Below the pieces are notes generated by a model. It was not told the origin of the DNA. It worked only from the letters and a program-made list of their open reading frames with translations, and made no database searches. Made by a program: the position numbers and the translations under genes. 64,000 nt of DNA from Roseimaritima sediminicola (lineage in GTDB: Bacteria > Planctomycetota > Planctomycetia > Pirellulales > Pirellulaceae), in the NCBI RefSeq assembly GCF_009618275.1, contig NZ_WIAD01000014.1, positions 44,860 to 108,859 of the forward strand, given 5' to 3'. Shown in pieces: positions 18,433-26,890 of the stretch. Every line of letters begins with the position of its first letter. The first letter of the stretch is position 1.

Positions 18433-19566
18433 TTAGGACCAGTCCAGTCCTTCGGGCAAGCGGTTCAAGTTGCGAGGACCATCGGCGGTGACCACGATCA
18501 TGTCCTCCACGCGGACGCCGCCGGTTTGTCGGCCGTACAGTCCCGGTTCGACCGTGAAGACTTCGCCCTCGAGGATCTCGCCACCGCCGTCGTCCAGCAG
18601 GATCGGCTCGTGGACTTCCAGTCCAATTCCGTGGCCCGTTCCGTGCTGGATGGTGGGGCCATCGCTGAGGGTGCCACGCGAGAGCTCGAAGCCGTGTCGC
18701 TGTTGGACGGCGATCACGGCTTGATGAACCTGGTCGCCGGTGTTGCCCGGACGCAGTTTGTCGATCCCCGCCGCCTTGGCTTCGACCACGGCCCGGTGCA
18801 TCGCCACCACCTGCTCGCTGGGGCGGCCGTGAACCACACAGCGCGTGCAGTCGCCGCAGTACCGCGTGCTCTGATCCTGTGGGTACAGGTCGACGATGAT
18901 GGGGACGCCGCTGCGGAGCGCCCCGGTGCCGGCATGGTGGCAATCGGCGGCGTGTGGCGCGGTGGCCACGATCGCCCCGTGGTTCAGCGCGTAACCGTGC
19001 TCCAGAAAGAACGCCGCGGCCATTGCGCGAGCCGCCTCGCTGGTCAGGATTTCGCCCTCGAAGACCAACTGTCCTTCGTCATCGGTGTCGCAGCGAGCGA
19101 TGCGTTCGCACAAAAATCGGATGCCTTGCTCGGTGACGTTCTGCGCCTTCTCGAGCCATCGAATTTCTTCGGCGGTTTTGACGCGGCGGTCCAGCACGCC
19201 CAGGTCGGCATCGTACCGAAGCTCGACGCCGGCCTGCATCACGTGCCAGGCAAAGATGAACGGCAAACTGCGGTCGGCCGTGATCTGCCGGACGCCTTCG
19301 CGGCGGAGCAGTTCGGCGACGGCCTGAGCGGTGGCCGTCGCCCGGTCGGCGTCCAGCCCCTGTTCGGGCGTGAAGTCCGCCGGTGAAAAAACTTCGTGGT
19401 CCCGGCCCACGTCGCGAGCTCGCCCGGCTTCGATGTCTCGGATGATCAAGCGATTGCGGCCATCGAGCGAAAGCCAAGCCGCCGGGTCGCCCGCGGCCAG
19501 ACCGACCGCGCGATAGAGAGTCGGATTTTCGGCGGGGATTCCAGCTAGCAATACGTTTTTCGTCAT
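18433..19566 (-). CDS. M24 family metallopeptidase (Xaa-Pro aminopeptidase-like)
   Basis: A 377-residue cytoplasmic protein. Residues 1-130 are a divergent creatinase-type N-terminal domain and 130-370 the pita-bread catalytic domain. The five metal ligands are visible: D226 (IVDLYP), D239 (YCGDCTR), H312 (HGTGHGIGLEVHE), E340 (FTVEPGLY) and E354 (VRVEDM). Length suits bacterial Xaa-Pro peptidases, which remove an N-terminal residue next to proline. The cysteines around the second ligand (YCGDCTRC) are unusual. It lies 88 bases upstream of the permease on the same strand. Confidence 0.88.
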   Translation of the reverse strand: MTKNVLLAGIPAENPTLYRAVGLAAGDPAAWLSLDGRNRLIIRDIEAGRARDVGRDHEVFSPADFTPEQGLDADRATATAQAVAELLRREGVRQITADRSLPFIFAWHVMQAGVELRYDADLGVLDRRVKTAEEIRWLEKAQNVTEQGIRFLCERIARCDTDDEGQLVFEGEILTSEAARAMAAAFFLEHGYALNHGAIVATAPHAADCHHAGTGALRSGVPIIVDLYPQDQSTRYCGDCTRCVVHGRPSEQVVAMHRAVVEAKAAGIDKLRPGNTGDQVHQAVIAVQQRHGFELSRGTLSDGPTIQHGTGHGIGLEVHEPILLDDGGGEILEGEVFTVEPGLYGRQTGGVRVEDMIVVTADGPRNLNRLPEGLDWS

Positions 19567-19707
19567 GCGGATCAGCTTGGGGAAAGGAGGGCGAAAGCGG
19601 GGTTCAACGAGTGTCCCGGACGGCGACGAACGAGTGTCCCACTCGGGCGAAGCAAATTTTTTTTAGCGGAAAGAGTGGCCCGGCAGGGATGATTCTGACG
19701 AACTACC

Positions 19708-19735
19708 TTGCTGTCCGCCTAGGCGGGTCTAGAAT
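19708..19735 (+). promoter_or_regulatory. Candidate promoter of the 19.74-kb RNA
   Basis: TTGCTG (19708-19713) and TAGAAT (19730-19735) are separated by 16 bases. The -10 box matches TATAAT at five of six positions and the -35 box at three. A start about seven bases downstream falls at 19742, just before the first hairpin of the candidate RNA. Confidence 0.45.
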
Positions 19736-19741
19736 GTGACA

Positions 19742-19946
19742 CGTGGGAAGAAAACTCTGACCCACTTTCCTTCGACCAATCACCGGCAGAGGGACCAATT
19801 TTCGGGCTGGCCGATGTTCACTTAAGGCTTGTGCAGAAGTACGCCGAACATCCGCCATTCTCCCAGCGGCTCCGTGTTTGCCGCCGACGGTCGAAGGATG
19901 TTATATGACCGGCTGTTACGGGTAAAACCGTAGCAGCCGGTTTTTT
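19742..19946 (+). ncRNA. Candidate structured small RNA, about 205 nt
   Basis: No protein fits here, but the sequence folds well by eye. A 5' hairpin pairs GTGGG (19743-19747) with CCCAC (19761-19765). A perfect 10-bp stem joins TCCTTCGACC (19768-19777) to 19889-19898. Inside it are pairs 19784-19788/19879-19883, 19806-19810/19863-19867 and a 7-bp stem 19813-19819/19846-19852. Together they make a long rod with internal loops. A strong intrinsic terminator closes the 3' end and a promoter-like element precedes the 5' end. The rod shape recalls 6S RNA, but I found no diagnostic 6S sequence and do not assign it. It does not resemble tmRNA, RNase P or SRP RNA. Confidence 0.6.
19908..19946 (+). 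terminator. Strong rho-independent terminator
   Basis: CCGGCTG (19909-19915) pairs with CAGCCGG (19934-19940), extended inward by TACGG/CCGTA to a small GTAAAA loop, followed by six T at 19941-19946. On the plus strand no coding gene ends here, so it terminates a non-coding transcript. Confidence 0.85.
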
Positions 19947-20192
19947 CGTGCGCCGTTTTCTCCTCCAGCCCGATGCCAGCGAGGATCGCCGTGGCGGCGG
20001 CGGCGCTGCTGTAGGCCGGACCGGCCAACCGAGTAACCGGCCAACCGAGTCACAGCGGCCGAAGCCGACCGGCCGGTGGCGCTTCGCCGACCGGTCCGCC
20101 GCTGGCGTAAAAGAGCACGCGTCGCCAAACCCGCCAGACGTTGGGGCAAGCGTTGTCATTCACGACCGGTTTTAATGTCTGGCGGTTTTCGG

Positions 20193-20954
20193 CTACTTGG
20201 CGTCTTGCAGATTGATGATCTTCTGCCAGATTTTGCTGCTCATTCCAGTGGTCAGCTGTTCGATCTCGCTGACCGCGGCCAGCGAGACGGGGTCGTCGAA
20301 TCGCTGGACGTACAGCGCGGCCACTTTGCCGGTCAACGACAGCATCTCGCTGCAGTAATCCAGGTATCGGTTCAGCAGCAGCGGTGTCAGCTGGATCACC
20401 GGCGACGTCGCCGTGCTCTGCCACTGCTTCTGCGTCCGTTCGGGGTCCTTGGTCAACTGGTGCATGTCGATGACGTGGGCGATCGAACGCAGTTCGTGGA
20501 TCGCCGCTAAGGCTCGGCGGCGTTTGACGCGCGTCTCCAGCGTGAACAAGAAAAAGATGCCCGCGCCCAGCAGGACCGCTTCGTTGCTGGCCGCTTCGAT
20601 CATCGACAGGAAATTGCTGACCTGCAAATCCTCGTCGTTCAGCTGCAGGCGTTGGCTGTAGTAGAACACCATCCCGATCAACAACCCGCTGAGCAGCAAT
20701 CCCAGACCGTAACCCGAGATGCGAAACAACAGGATCGGCCGATTGATCCAGCGCGATCGCTCGCTGGCCTGACGGGACAGATCCAGCAACTGGCCACACA
20801 GATTGAAGAGACCGGAGTCGGGAAAGCGTTCGCCGATACGACGCTGCAGCCGAGCCACCGTGCTGATGATTTCATCGTCACGCAACACCAGCACCGGTTC
20901 GGACGCCCCGGCCGGCGACTCGGGGCGGGTCTTATATTTCCAGAAACTCTTCAT
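20193..20954 (-). CDS. Hypothetical membrane protein with two transmembrane segments
   Basis: A 253-residue protein. Residues 25-70 are a charged helix (EIISTVARLQRRIGERFPDSGLFNLCGQL). Two hydrophobic segments follow at about 75-98 (LLFRISGYGLGLLLSGLLIGMVF) and about 124-138 (NEAVLLGAGIFFLFTLE). The rest is a soluble helical domain (RVKRRRALAAIHELRSIAHVIDMHQLTKDPE, LNRYLDYCSEMLSLTGKVAALYVQ) with family-like conservation; similar uncharacterised proteins occur in other bacteria, but I cannot name a family securely. Its start lies inside the 3' end of the preceding shikimate-dehydrogenase-like gene (23-base overlap), so the two form an operon. Confidence 0.75.
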   Translation of the reverse strand: MKSFWKYKTRPESPAGASEPVLVLRDDEIISTVARLQRRIGERFPDSGLFNLCGQLLDLSRQASERSRWINRPILLFRISGYGLGLLLSGLLIGMVFYYSQRLQLNDEDLQVSNFLSMIEAASNEAVLLGAGIFFLFTLETRVKRRRALAAIHELRSIAHVIDMHQLTKDPERTQKQWQSTATSPVIQLTPLLLNRYLDYCSEMLSLTGKVAALYVQRFDDPVSLAAVSEIEQLTTGMSSKIWQKIINLQDAK

Positions 20955-22023
20955 ACGCCTCTCGCAGGATCGCTTCGTCGATTGCCTGATCGGTCCAGCA
21001 CTGCACGGCCCGGGCGGTCTGGTCGACCATCAAGTCCAGACGCGTCAGCGTTGCGAGGTTTTGTTTGCCAGCGGCGCGGGTCAGGGGCGACGAACCGGTC
21101 CACTCGGCCAAATCGATTACCAGGGCGGGCGCCCGCAACCGCTGGATGACGGTTTCGGAAATCAAACAAGGCTCGCCGTCGCACATGCCCCGCAGGACCA
21201 CGTCCACCGCCTCGTCGATGGTTTCCTCGATGCGCGCCGTCCGCCGCACCCGACGCGGGTGCGCGGCGTTCCCGCCGGTGGGCGACGCGACGTCCTGGGC
21301 GTTCATTTCCTTTCGTTCCACCTCTGCCAAATCCCTGCCTGCCGGATCCCTGCCTGCCGGATCCCTGCCTGCCGGATCCCTGCCTGCCGGATCCCTGCCT
21401 GCCAAATCCCTGCCTGCCGGATCATCCTGGTGGCCGTCGGGCGTGGAGTTAGCCGTGTCGGCGCCGCTGCGCTGCCACAGTTCGGGCGGCGTGTCGAACA
21501 GACGCCAGCGGTAGTGTGGCTGGCGCATCAGCGGCAACAGCGCGGCCAGCCACGGGTCCGCGTCGCCCAGCACGGCGATCGTGCGTTCGACCGGGGACTT
21601 GTCGCCGGCGGACTCGCCGGCAGCTTCGTCCGCAAACGTTTTCGAGATCGCGGCCCGCAGCACTTCGGTACTGACAAAGTGTCCACGCAGCGGGCCGTCG
21701 TCTTGGCGGCTGAGCACATCGACGTAGGCGGCGATCGTGGCGGCTTCGTCGGTTTCGTCACACAGCGGAGCGACGGCTCCACGGTGCGGATCGGCGACGA
21801 TCCCGCCGCGAAACCCCATCGCTCGCATCCCCGCAACGGCCGCTGGCAGGTCCTCGGCGGTGACGTCCAGCGAGAGAAACCGCCAATCGATGTCCGCCGC
21901 CGCCAGCGCGCGTTCGACGGCGAACTGGGTGGGGTTGCCGGCGATCGGGTGACCGAGAACGCAGGCGATCGGTTGAACGGCAGAATCGGTCACGGGAACA
22001 CGCGCTTCACGAGATGAGGGCAA
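20932..22023 (-). CDS. Divergent shikimate dehydrogenase-like protein with repeat insertion
   Basis: A 363-residue protein whose N-terminal third resembles the substrate domain of shikimate dehydrogenase (IACVLGHPIAGNPTQFAVERAL, AAVAGMRAMGFRGGIVADPHRGAVAPLCDETDEAA). The usual catalytic lysine in the (N)VTxPxK motif is replaced (ADPHRG, H80-R81). No clear GxGxxG nucleotide loop is visible in the second part; FVNTEVL-like and IAVLGDADPWLAALLP are the nearest. Six 15-bp repeats insert a DPAGR tract near residues 202-231. True AroE activity is therefore doubtful; an altered or lost function is more likely. It is upstream of, and overlaps, the membrane protein at 20193. Confidence 0.65.
   Translation of the reverse strand: MPSSREARVPVTDSAVQPIACVLGHPIAGNPTQFAVERALAAADIDWRFLSLDVTAEDLPAAVAGMRAMGFRGGIVADPHRGAVAPLCDETDEAATIAAYVDVLSRQDDGPLRGHFVSTEVLRAAISKTFADEAAGESAGDKSPVERTIAVLGDADPWLAALLPLMRQPHYRWRLFDTPPELWQRSGADTANSTPDGHQDDPAGRDLAGRDPAGRDPAGRDPAGRDPAGRDLAEVERKEMNAQDVASPTGGNAAHPRRVRRTARIEETIDEAVDVVLRGMCDGEPCLISETVIQRLRAPALVIDLAEWTGSSPLTRAAGKQNLATLTRLDLMVDQTARAVQCWTDQAIDEAILREAYEEFLEI
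21331..21420. repeat. 15-bp tandem repeat, six units, inside a coding region
   Basis: The unit ATCCCTGCCTGCCGG is repeated at 21331, 21346, 21361, 21376, 21391 and 21406 with one AA-for-GG variant. Being a multiple of three it stays in frame and is read on the minus strand as DPAGR or DLAGR. Units this uniform point to recent expansion by slippage or recombination. Confidence 0.9.
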
Positions 22024-22143
22024 CGCGCATAGTTATCGTCAGCGGTGCCGCTCGATGCAATCGGGGGAACGGCCTGAGGATGAATTACAATGGGTCGATA
22101 CGCCGAAAGACTGTTTCCTGCCCGCTCACCAATCCCGGTTTTG

Positions 22144-22971
22144 ATGGTCGACACCGTGCTAAATTCTCCTCGCTCGCGTGTGCCCGGTTCGTCGATTGCG
22201 ATCCCGGCCGCGGTGACCTGGATGGGTTTGCTGGGGATCCTGGCCCTGCAGATCGGGGGGGCGTATCTGTCGGCTGGCTCGCCGCCGGCCCACGGGATCT
22301 GGCTGGGGTGCATGTGGGGCGGGCTGTCGGCCAGTGTATGGGTGCTGGGACGCGCCGTGACCCACTGGCCGGCGCTGCTGGCAATCCTGGCCTCGGCGGC
22401 TTGGCACGCCCTGTGGATGCACGCCTGGTCCTCCGAGCCGCTGTCGCGGTACCTGTTCTCGATCGGCCTGTTGGTCGTGCTCCAGTCGCTGGCGATGGTC
22501 GGCAGTGCTCGGCTGCGATCCGCCGGCAGGAAGCCCTGCGTTTCCCACGCTTCGGGCCGTTACGGCATCGCTTCGCTATTGGTGCTGACGCTCGTCTCGG
22601 CGGTTGTCTTCAGCGGTTGGCGGAGCTACGTGACCGATGACGCGCTGTATCACTTGGGCACCCTGACGGCGGTGACCAGTCTGGTGGCGATCGCGACCGT
22701 GTCCCAGCGCTTGGTGGCCGCGACGCCAGCGCCGCTGCTTTGGGCGGGATTGTTGTTCGCCACGGCGGCGGGCGGCTGGCTGGGACTGCATCGCCTGATG
22801 CGGCTGAACGACCAGCTCCGCGGCCAATCGGACAGCATGCTGTACGCAGAACAGACGGCGATCGTGCTGGCGACCTTCACCGTTGTCGTGATGACGCTGC
22901 AGTGGTGCCTCGAGTTCGACGCGGCGCGTCACCGAGTACGGGACCGCCTTTCCGGGCTGTCGGTCGAGTGA
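22144..22971 (+). CDS. Polytopic membrane protein of unknown function
   Basis: I chose the ATG at 22144 (MVDTVLNSPRSR), giving 275 residues; an ATG at 22090 adds 18 residues without hydrophobic or family features. About eight hydrophobic segments are seen (for example AAVTWMGLLGILALQIGGAYL, ALLAILASAAWHALWM, LFSIGLLVVLQSLAMV, SLLVLTLVSAVVFSGW). The last segment is followed by a charged tail (RHRVRDRLSGLSVE). No conserved motif suggests a substrate. Its 3' end overlaps that of the convergent agmatine deiminase gene by 43 bases. Confidence 0.65.
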   Translation: MVDTVLNSPRSRVPGSSIAIPAAVTWMGLLGILALQIGGAYLSAGSPPAHGIWLGCMWGGLSASVWVLGRAVTHWPALLAILASAAWHALWMHAWSSEPLSRYLFSIGLLVVLQSLAMVGSARLRSAGRKPCVSHASGRYGIASLLVLTLVSAVVFSGWRSYVTDDALYHLGTLTAVTSLVAIATVSQRLVAATPAPLLWAGLLFATAAGGWLGLHRLMRLNDQLRGQSDSMLYAEQTAIVLATFTVVVMTLQWCLEFDAARHRVRDRLSGLSVE

Positions 22972-24047
22972 GCCGCCCGCGGTTGTTGTTGGCTTGCACA
23001 GTGCAGCGCCCCCAGGCCCCAGACCAGGTCCGCCGCGTCGACTCCCAACACTTCCACGCCGGGCGCCAGGTTTCGCAGGATCGACAGGGCCACGCGGTCG
23101 CTGGCCGGAGAGCGGAACTGCGGCACCAGCATCCGTGGCTCGCCCAGCCGAAGAAAATTGCAGTAGCTCTCCGGCACCCGTTGCCCATCGACAAACCGAG
23201 CCGGCGGCAGGGGCAACCGGTGGACGTGGACCGTGGGGCTGGTCTGGCGAGCCCAAACGCGGATCTGACGATAGTGGTTTTCCAGCGTCTCGTAACTGGG
23301 GTCCGAGCGATCCTGACATACCGCGACCACGACGTTCTCGGGGTCGATGAAGCGGGCGATCTGATCGATATGTCCGTCGGTGTCGTCGCCGGCCGGCCCG
23401 CCGCCTTCCAACCACAGGATCTCGGTCACGCCCAGACAGCGATACAGTTCTTGAGCGATTTGGTCGCGTGACCAGCCGGGATTTCGCGTGTCGGTGACCA
23501 GGCAGGACGCCGTCGTCAACAGTCGGCCCGCGCCGTCGGTCTCCAGAGCTCCGCCCTCGAGCGTCAACGCACTGGTGACGCGGGGGCTGCCGGACAGGTG
23601 GCAAATGGTTTCGGCGGCCGCCGCATCCTGGTCCCAGGGCGGGTATTTTCCGCCCCAGGCGTTGTACTGCCAGTCGATACCGACGACCGAACCGGCGGCC
23701 AGTTCGGGCAGCGCCGCCGCATGCGGATCCACACAGTGCACGAAGGTCGGGCCGTAATCGCGGATCCAGCAATCGTTGGTCGGGTACTCGATAGACTCGA
23801 CCCGCGGCACGTTCCTCAGCCACCGCTGGGCCTGTTGGCGTAGTGCGTTCGGCACCAACAATCGCACCGGCAGGACTTCGGACACGCTGCGGACAAACCG
23901 TGTGTAGGCCGGCGGCATGCGCTCGACACGTCCCGGCCAGGTTTGCGGATTATGCGGCCAAGCCAACCAGATGCACTGCATCGGTTCCCATTCGGCCGGC
24001 CAGCGGAACGCCGATACGGCCGGCGGCTGGAGCGTCGATTCGCTCAT
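22929..24047 (-). CDS. aguA: Agmatine deiminase
   Basis: A 372-residue member of the agmatine deiminase / peptidyl-arginine deiminase family, which converts agmatine to N-carbamoylputrescine and ammonia in polyamine synthesis. Family landmarks are WPAEWEPMQCIWLAWPHN at the start, NDCWIRDYGPTF, LEGGALETDG, DDTDGHIDQIARF and, at the C terminus, the catalytic cysteine in LHCASQQQP. Length matches the family. The ATG at 24047 forms an ATGA overlap with the stop of the upstream methyltransferase gene, so they are translationally coupled; the frame's open extension upstream belongs to that gene's shadow. No carbamoylputrescine amidase is nearby. Confidence 0.92.
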   Translation of the reverse strand: MSESTLQPPAVSAFRWPAEWEPMQCIWLAWPHNPQTWPGRVERMPPAYTRFVRSVSEVLPVRLLVPNALRQQAQRWLRNVPRVESIEYPTNDCWIRDYGPTFVHCVDPHAAALPELAAGSVVGIDWQYNAWGGKYPPWDQDAAAAETICHLSGSPRVTSALTLEGGALETDGAGRLLTTASCLVTDTRNPGWSRDQIAQELYRCLGVTEILWLEGGGPAGDDTDGHIDQIARFIDPENVVVAVCQDRSDPSYETLENHYRQIRVWARQTSPTVHVHRLPLPPARFVDGQRVPESYCNFLRLGEPRMLVPQFRSPASDRVALSILRNLAPGVEVLGVDAADLVWGLGALHCASQQQPRAAHSTDSPERRSRTR

Positions 24048-24715
24048 GAGGGGTCCTGGAAAGGCGTGCTCGCGGGATCGTCCGCAGCCGCGAGGTTCGC
24101 GAGGTCGCTTGCCGTGCCAAAGGGGCGAGCTTCGGGACAGCGAGCCAGTAATTGATACAGGACGATGCCCACGGTCGTGGCCAGATTCAGGCTGCGGACC
24201 TCCGGCAGGGTCGGCAGATTTACGGCATAGGGGCTGTCGGGATCCAGGATGTCCGGCGGCAGACCGGCCGACTCGCACCCGAACACGAACGCGTCGCCGG
24301 CTTGCAGCGGTGCGTCCCACAGGGGCCGTTTGGCGAACCGGCTGAACACCCATTGCCGCGGCGTCGGCAATTGCTGCTGCAGCTGGCTCCACGAGTCGAC
24401 TTCTTCGCAGGCCAGGTGTTGCCAATAATCCATGCCGGCGCGTTTCAGCCGGGTATTGGTGATCTCGAATCCCTTGGGGCCGACCAGCCAAAGTTTCGCG
24501 CCGGTGGCCACACAGCTGCGTCCGATATTGCCGGTGTTCTGCGGGATCTCGGGCCGGTACAGCACGACGTGGGCCGAGGGTCGGCCCCGGCGAGCCTTCG
24601 CCGCATCCAACCCCGGGCGATCCTTCGCGGCTTGCAACGAGGGGTGTTCGTCTGGGAAACTAGGCGGCTGCCCGTCGTCGCTTCGCTCCTCGGTTTCTCT
24701 TTTCTGATTTCCCAT
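24044..24715 (-). CDS. trmL: SpoU-family tRNA methyltransferase, TrmL-like
   Basis: A 223-residue SPOUT methyltransferase. The core HVVLYRPEIPQNTGNIGRSCVATGAKLWLVGP, FGCESAGLPPDIL and EVRSLNLATTVGIVLYQLL corresponds to TrmL, which methylates the 2'-O of the wobble nucleotide in certain tRNA-Leu. The catalytic-site asparagine-rich NTGN and trefoil-knot SLNLATT motifs are present. The family normally starts near the HVVLY strand; here the ATG at 24715 adds about 45 charged residues, which may not all be translated. That ATG overlaps the ATG of the divergent zinc-ribbon gene. It is followed by aguA through an ATGA overlap. Confidence 0.88.
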   Translation of the reverse strand: MGNQKRETEERSDDGQPPSFPDEHPSLQAAKDRPGLDAAKARRGRPSAHVVLYRPEIPQNTGNIGRSCVATGAKLWLVGPKGFEITNTRLKRAGMDYWQHLACEEVDSWSQLQQQLPTPRQWVFSRFAKRPLWDAPLQAGDAFVFGCESAGLPPDILDPDSPYAVNLPTLPEVRSLNLATTVGIVLYQLLARCPEARPFGTASDLANLAAADDPASTPFQDPS

Positions 24716-25568
24716 GCCGATCCAAGTCACGTGTCCGAGTTGCCTAAGCCGGTTTACGGTAAGCGATAAATTCGCGGGCAAAAAAGGCCCTTGTCCCAAG
24801 TGCAAAAAACAGATCGCCGTCCCGGAAAAGACGGACGAAATCGTCATCCATGCGCCGCGCGACGATGCTCCGAAGGATAGCAAGGGCCAGTCGGTCTTAA
24901 AACCGATCCAGCGAACGGAAACCCGCGTGACCGGGCGCGCCGTAGCGATCACGGTGGGAACGATCGTCGTAATGTTGGCCGCGGCGGCCGCGACGCGTCT
25001 GTGGGACCCGGTGCCCTGGTGGTGGGTGGCCCTGGGCGCGATCGCCCTCGCACCGCCGGCGATCTACGCCGCCTACGGCTTCGCCCGCGACGCCGAACTG
25101 GCACCGCTGGTCGGCAGCGAACTGCGAAATCGCCTGTTGATCCTGTCCGCGATCTTTCCCGCCCTCTGGCTGATCTATGCCTTCGTGCCGATGTACGTGC
25201 TGGACCTGCGCCAGCCATCGGACATGTCCCTGTTCGTGGCCGGAATCATGCTGGTGATCGTGGCCGGAATCGGCGCATTTGCCGCCGCCAACGCGTTGGA
25301 ACTGGAATTCAGCGGCGGGCTGGCCGTGGCCGGTTTGTATCTGGTCGGGGCCCTGATCCTGGCGTTGATCGCCGGCGTGCCGGTCGCCAGCCTCAATGGC
25401 GGCTCCGCTCCGGCCGAACGCGAGCTGTTGTTCGAAACCCCGCCCGGCGGCCCTGCCAGCGGGGCCCCGCAACCGCCCGCCGCCACGCCGCCCGCCGCCG
25501 GCACCCCGTCGGCTGCGAACCCGTCGGCTGCGAACCCGTCTTCAGCGAATCGGGGAGCCGGCCGGTGA
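24714..25568 (+). CDS. Zinc-ribbon multi-span membrane protein
   Basis: A 284-residue protein. The N terminus is a zinc ribbon with cysteines 7, 10, 27 and 30 (MPIQVTCPSC, KGPCPKC), a module found at the start of many planctomycete membrane proteins. About six hydrophobic segments follow from residue 70 to 225. The C-terminal 45 residues are Ala/Pro-rich with repeated SAANP units. The start is secure because the ribbon begins at residue 1. The stop overlaps the GTG start of the HD phosphohydrolase gene, indicating an operon. Function is unknown; nucleic-acid or metal sensing is possible only by analogy. Confidence 0.8.
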   Translation: MPIQVTCPSCLSRFTVSDKFAGKKGPCPKCKKQIAVPEKTDEIVIHAPRDDAPKDSKGQSVLKPIQRTETRVTGRAVAITVGTIVVMLAAAAATRLWDPVPWWWVALGAIALAPPAIYAAYGFARDAELAPLVGSELRNRLLILSAIFPALWLIYAFVPMYVLDLRQPSDMSLFVAGIMLVIVAGIGAFAAANALELEFSGGLAVAGLYLVGALILALIAGVPVASLNGGSAPAERELLFETPPGGPASGAPQPPAATPPAAGTPSAANPSAANPSSANRGAGR

Positions 25569-26890
25569 ACCAGGAAGTGCAGGCGCTCGGCGGGGCGCGC
25601 CATCTGATGCGGATCGCTCCGGAAATGGACGTTCCGATCACGCCGCGGGTGCGCCGGTTGATCGACACGGCGCCGATGCGCCGCCTGTCGCGGATCAGCC
25701 AGTTGGGACTGGTCGCCCATGTTTATCCGGGGGCGACCCATTCCCGTTTCGAGCATTCCCTGGGCGTTTATCGCTGTGGGCTGCAGGTGCTGCAGCGGTT
25801 GGCGGCCGATCCGGCGTTTGTCGAGCACGTCGACGACCGAGCGGTCGACACGTTCGTCGCCGCGTCGCTGCTGCACGACGTGGGCCACTGGCCGTATTGC
25901 CACCCGATCGAAGACATGCAGCTGGCGGAACTGCCGCGACACGAAGTGCTGGCCCGGCAGATGTTGATGCAGACCGAGATCGCCGAGCGGATCGAGGCCG
26001 ACTGGAGTTCGGTGGACGAGGTGTGTCGCCTGCTGGAGGGACCGCTGGAAGATGAGGCCAGCCGTCTGCTGGCGTCGATCCTCAGCGGCCCGATCGACGT
26101 CGACAAAATGGATTACCTGCTTCGCGACAGCCTGCATGCGGGCGTGCCCTACGGACGGAATTTCGATCTGGGCCGTTTGATCGGATCGCTGTGCGTGCAT
26201 CCTGAAAAACCCGCCTTGGCCGTGGGCGAGAAAGGTCGCACGGCAGCCGAGATGATGGTCTTCGCCCGCTATGTGATGTTCAGCGAAGTGTACTGGCACC
26301 ACGCCGTTCGCGGCGCCAGCGCGATGCTGCAGCGGGCCGTGTACCTGCTGCGCGAGCGGCTGGACCTGACGGCCATGGTCACCTTGGACGACCACCGCTG
26401 GACCGGGCGGCTGTGCCGGATCGCCGAAGGATCACTGGCCGAGCCCCTGGTCGAAGGGCTGTTTGGCCCGCAGCGGGTGCTCTGGAAACGGGTCGCCGAG
26501 TTCGATCGGCTGCAGCACGAAACCCTGCACGCCCAGCTGTCCCGCCGGCCCTACAGCTGGCTGGTCGCCTGCAGCGAACATCTGGCCGAGCGGCTGAGTG
26601 CGGAGTGCGGGATGCCGCTGAGTGCGGCCGACGTGATCATCGATGCCCCGCCGATCAAGTTGGAGGTGGATATCGACGTGGACGTCGTCCATCGCAGCGG
26701 TCAGGTGCGGCCCCTGGGAGCCGTCTCGCCGGTGGTCGACGCCCTGGCGCGGCGACAATTCGATGAATTCGTCAAACGGGTCCGCGTTTTCGTCCGCGGC
26801 GATGTCCGCGACCGTCTGAGAGAGGGGCACTTGGACCAGGACTGGCTGCACGACGCCGTCGAACGAACCGAAGCGGCGTTCGAAACCTAG
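25565..26890 (+). CDS. HD-domain phosphohydrolase (dNTP triphosphohydrolase-like)
   Basis: A 441-residue protein starting at the GTG at 25565, which shares bases with the preceding TGA (GTGA). The HD superfamily ligands are visible: H64 in HSRFEHSLGVYR, H104-D105 in SLLHDVGHWP, and the distal Asp in DVDKMDYLLRDSLHAG. The DYLLRDS signature and length are those of SAMHD1/dGTPase-like bacterial proteins. The likely reaction is hydrolysis of dNTPs or related nucleotides, but the substrate is inferred. An open frame upstream of the GTG overlaps the zinc-ribbon gene and is not part of it. Confidence 0.85.
   Translation: MNQEVQALGGARHLMRIAPEMDVPITPRVRRLIDTAPMRRLSRISQLGLVAHVYPGATHSRFEHSLGVYRCGLQVLQRLAADPAFVEHVDDRAVDTFVAASLLHDVGHWPYCHPIEDMQLAELPRHEVLARQMLMQTEIAERIEADWSSVDEVCRLLEGPLEDEASRLLASILSGPIDVDKMDYLLRDSLHAGVPYGRNFDLGRLIGSLCVHPEKPALAVGEKGRTAAEMMVFARYVMFSEVYWHHAVRGASAMLQRAVYLLRERLDLTAMVTLDDHRWTGRLCRIAEGSLAEPLVEGLFGPQRVLWKRVAEFDRLQHETLHAQLSRRPYSWLVACSEHLAERLSAECGMPLSAADVIIDAPPIKLEVDIDVDVVHRSGQVRPLGAVSPVVDALARRQFDEFVKRVRVFVRGDVRDRLREGHLDQDWLHDAVERTEAAFET

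Noticed and set aside
19742..19946. Assignment of the RNA as 6S, tmRNA, RNase P or SRP RNA
   Set aside because: No diagnostic motif of tmRNA, RNase P or SRP RNA is present; 6S fits only in rough shape, so no name is given.
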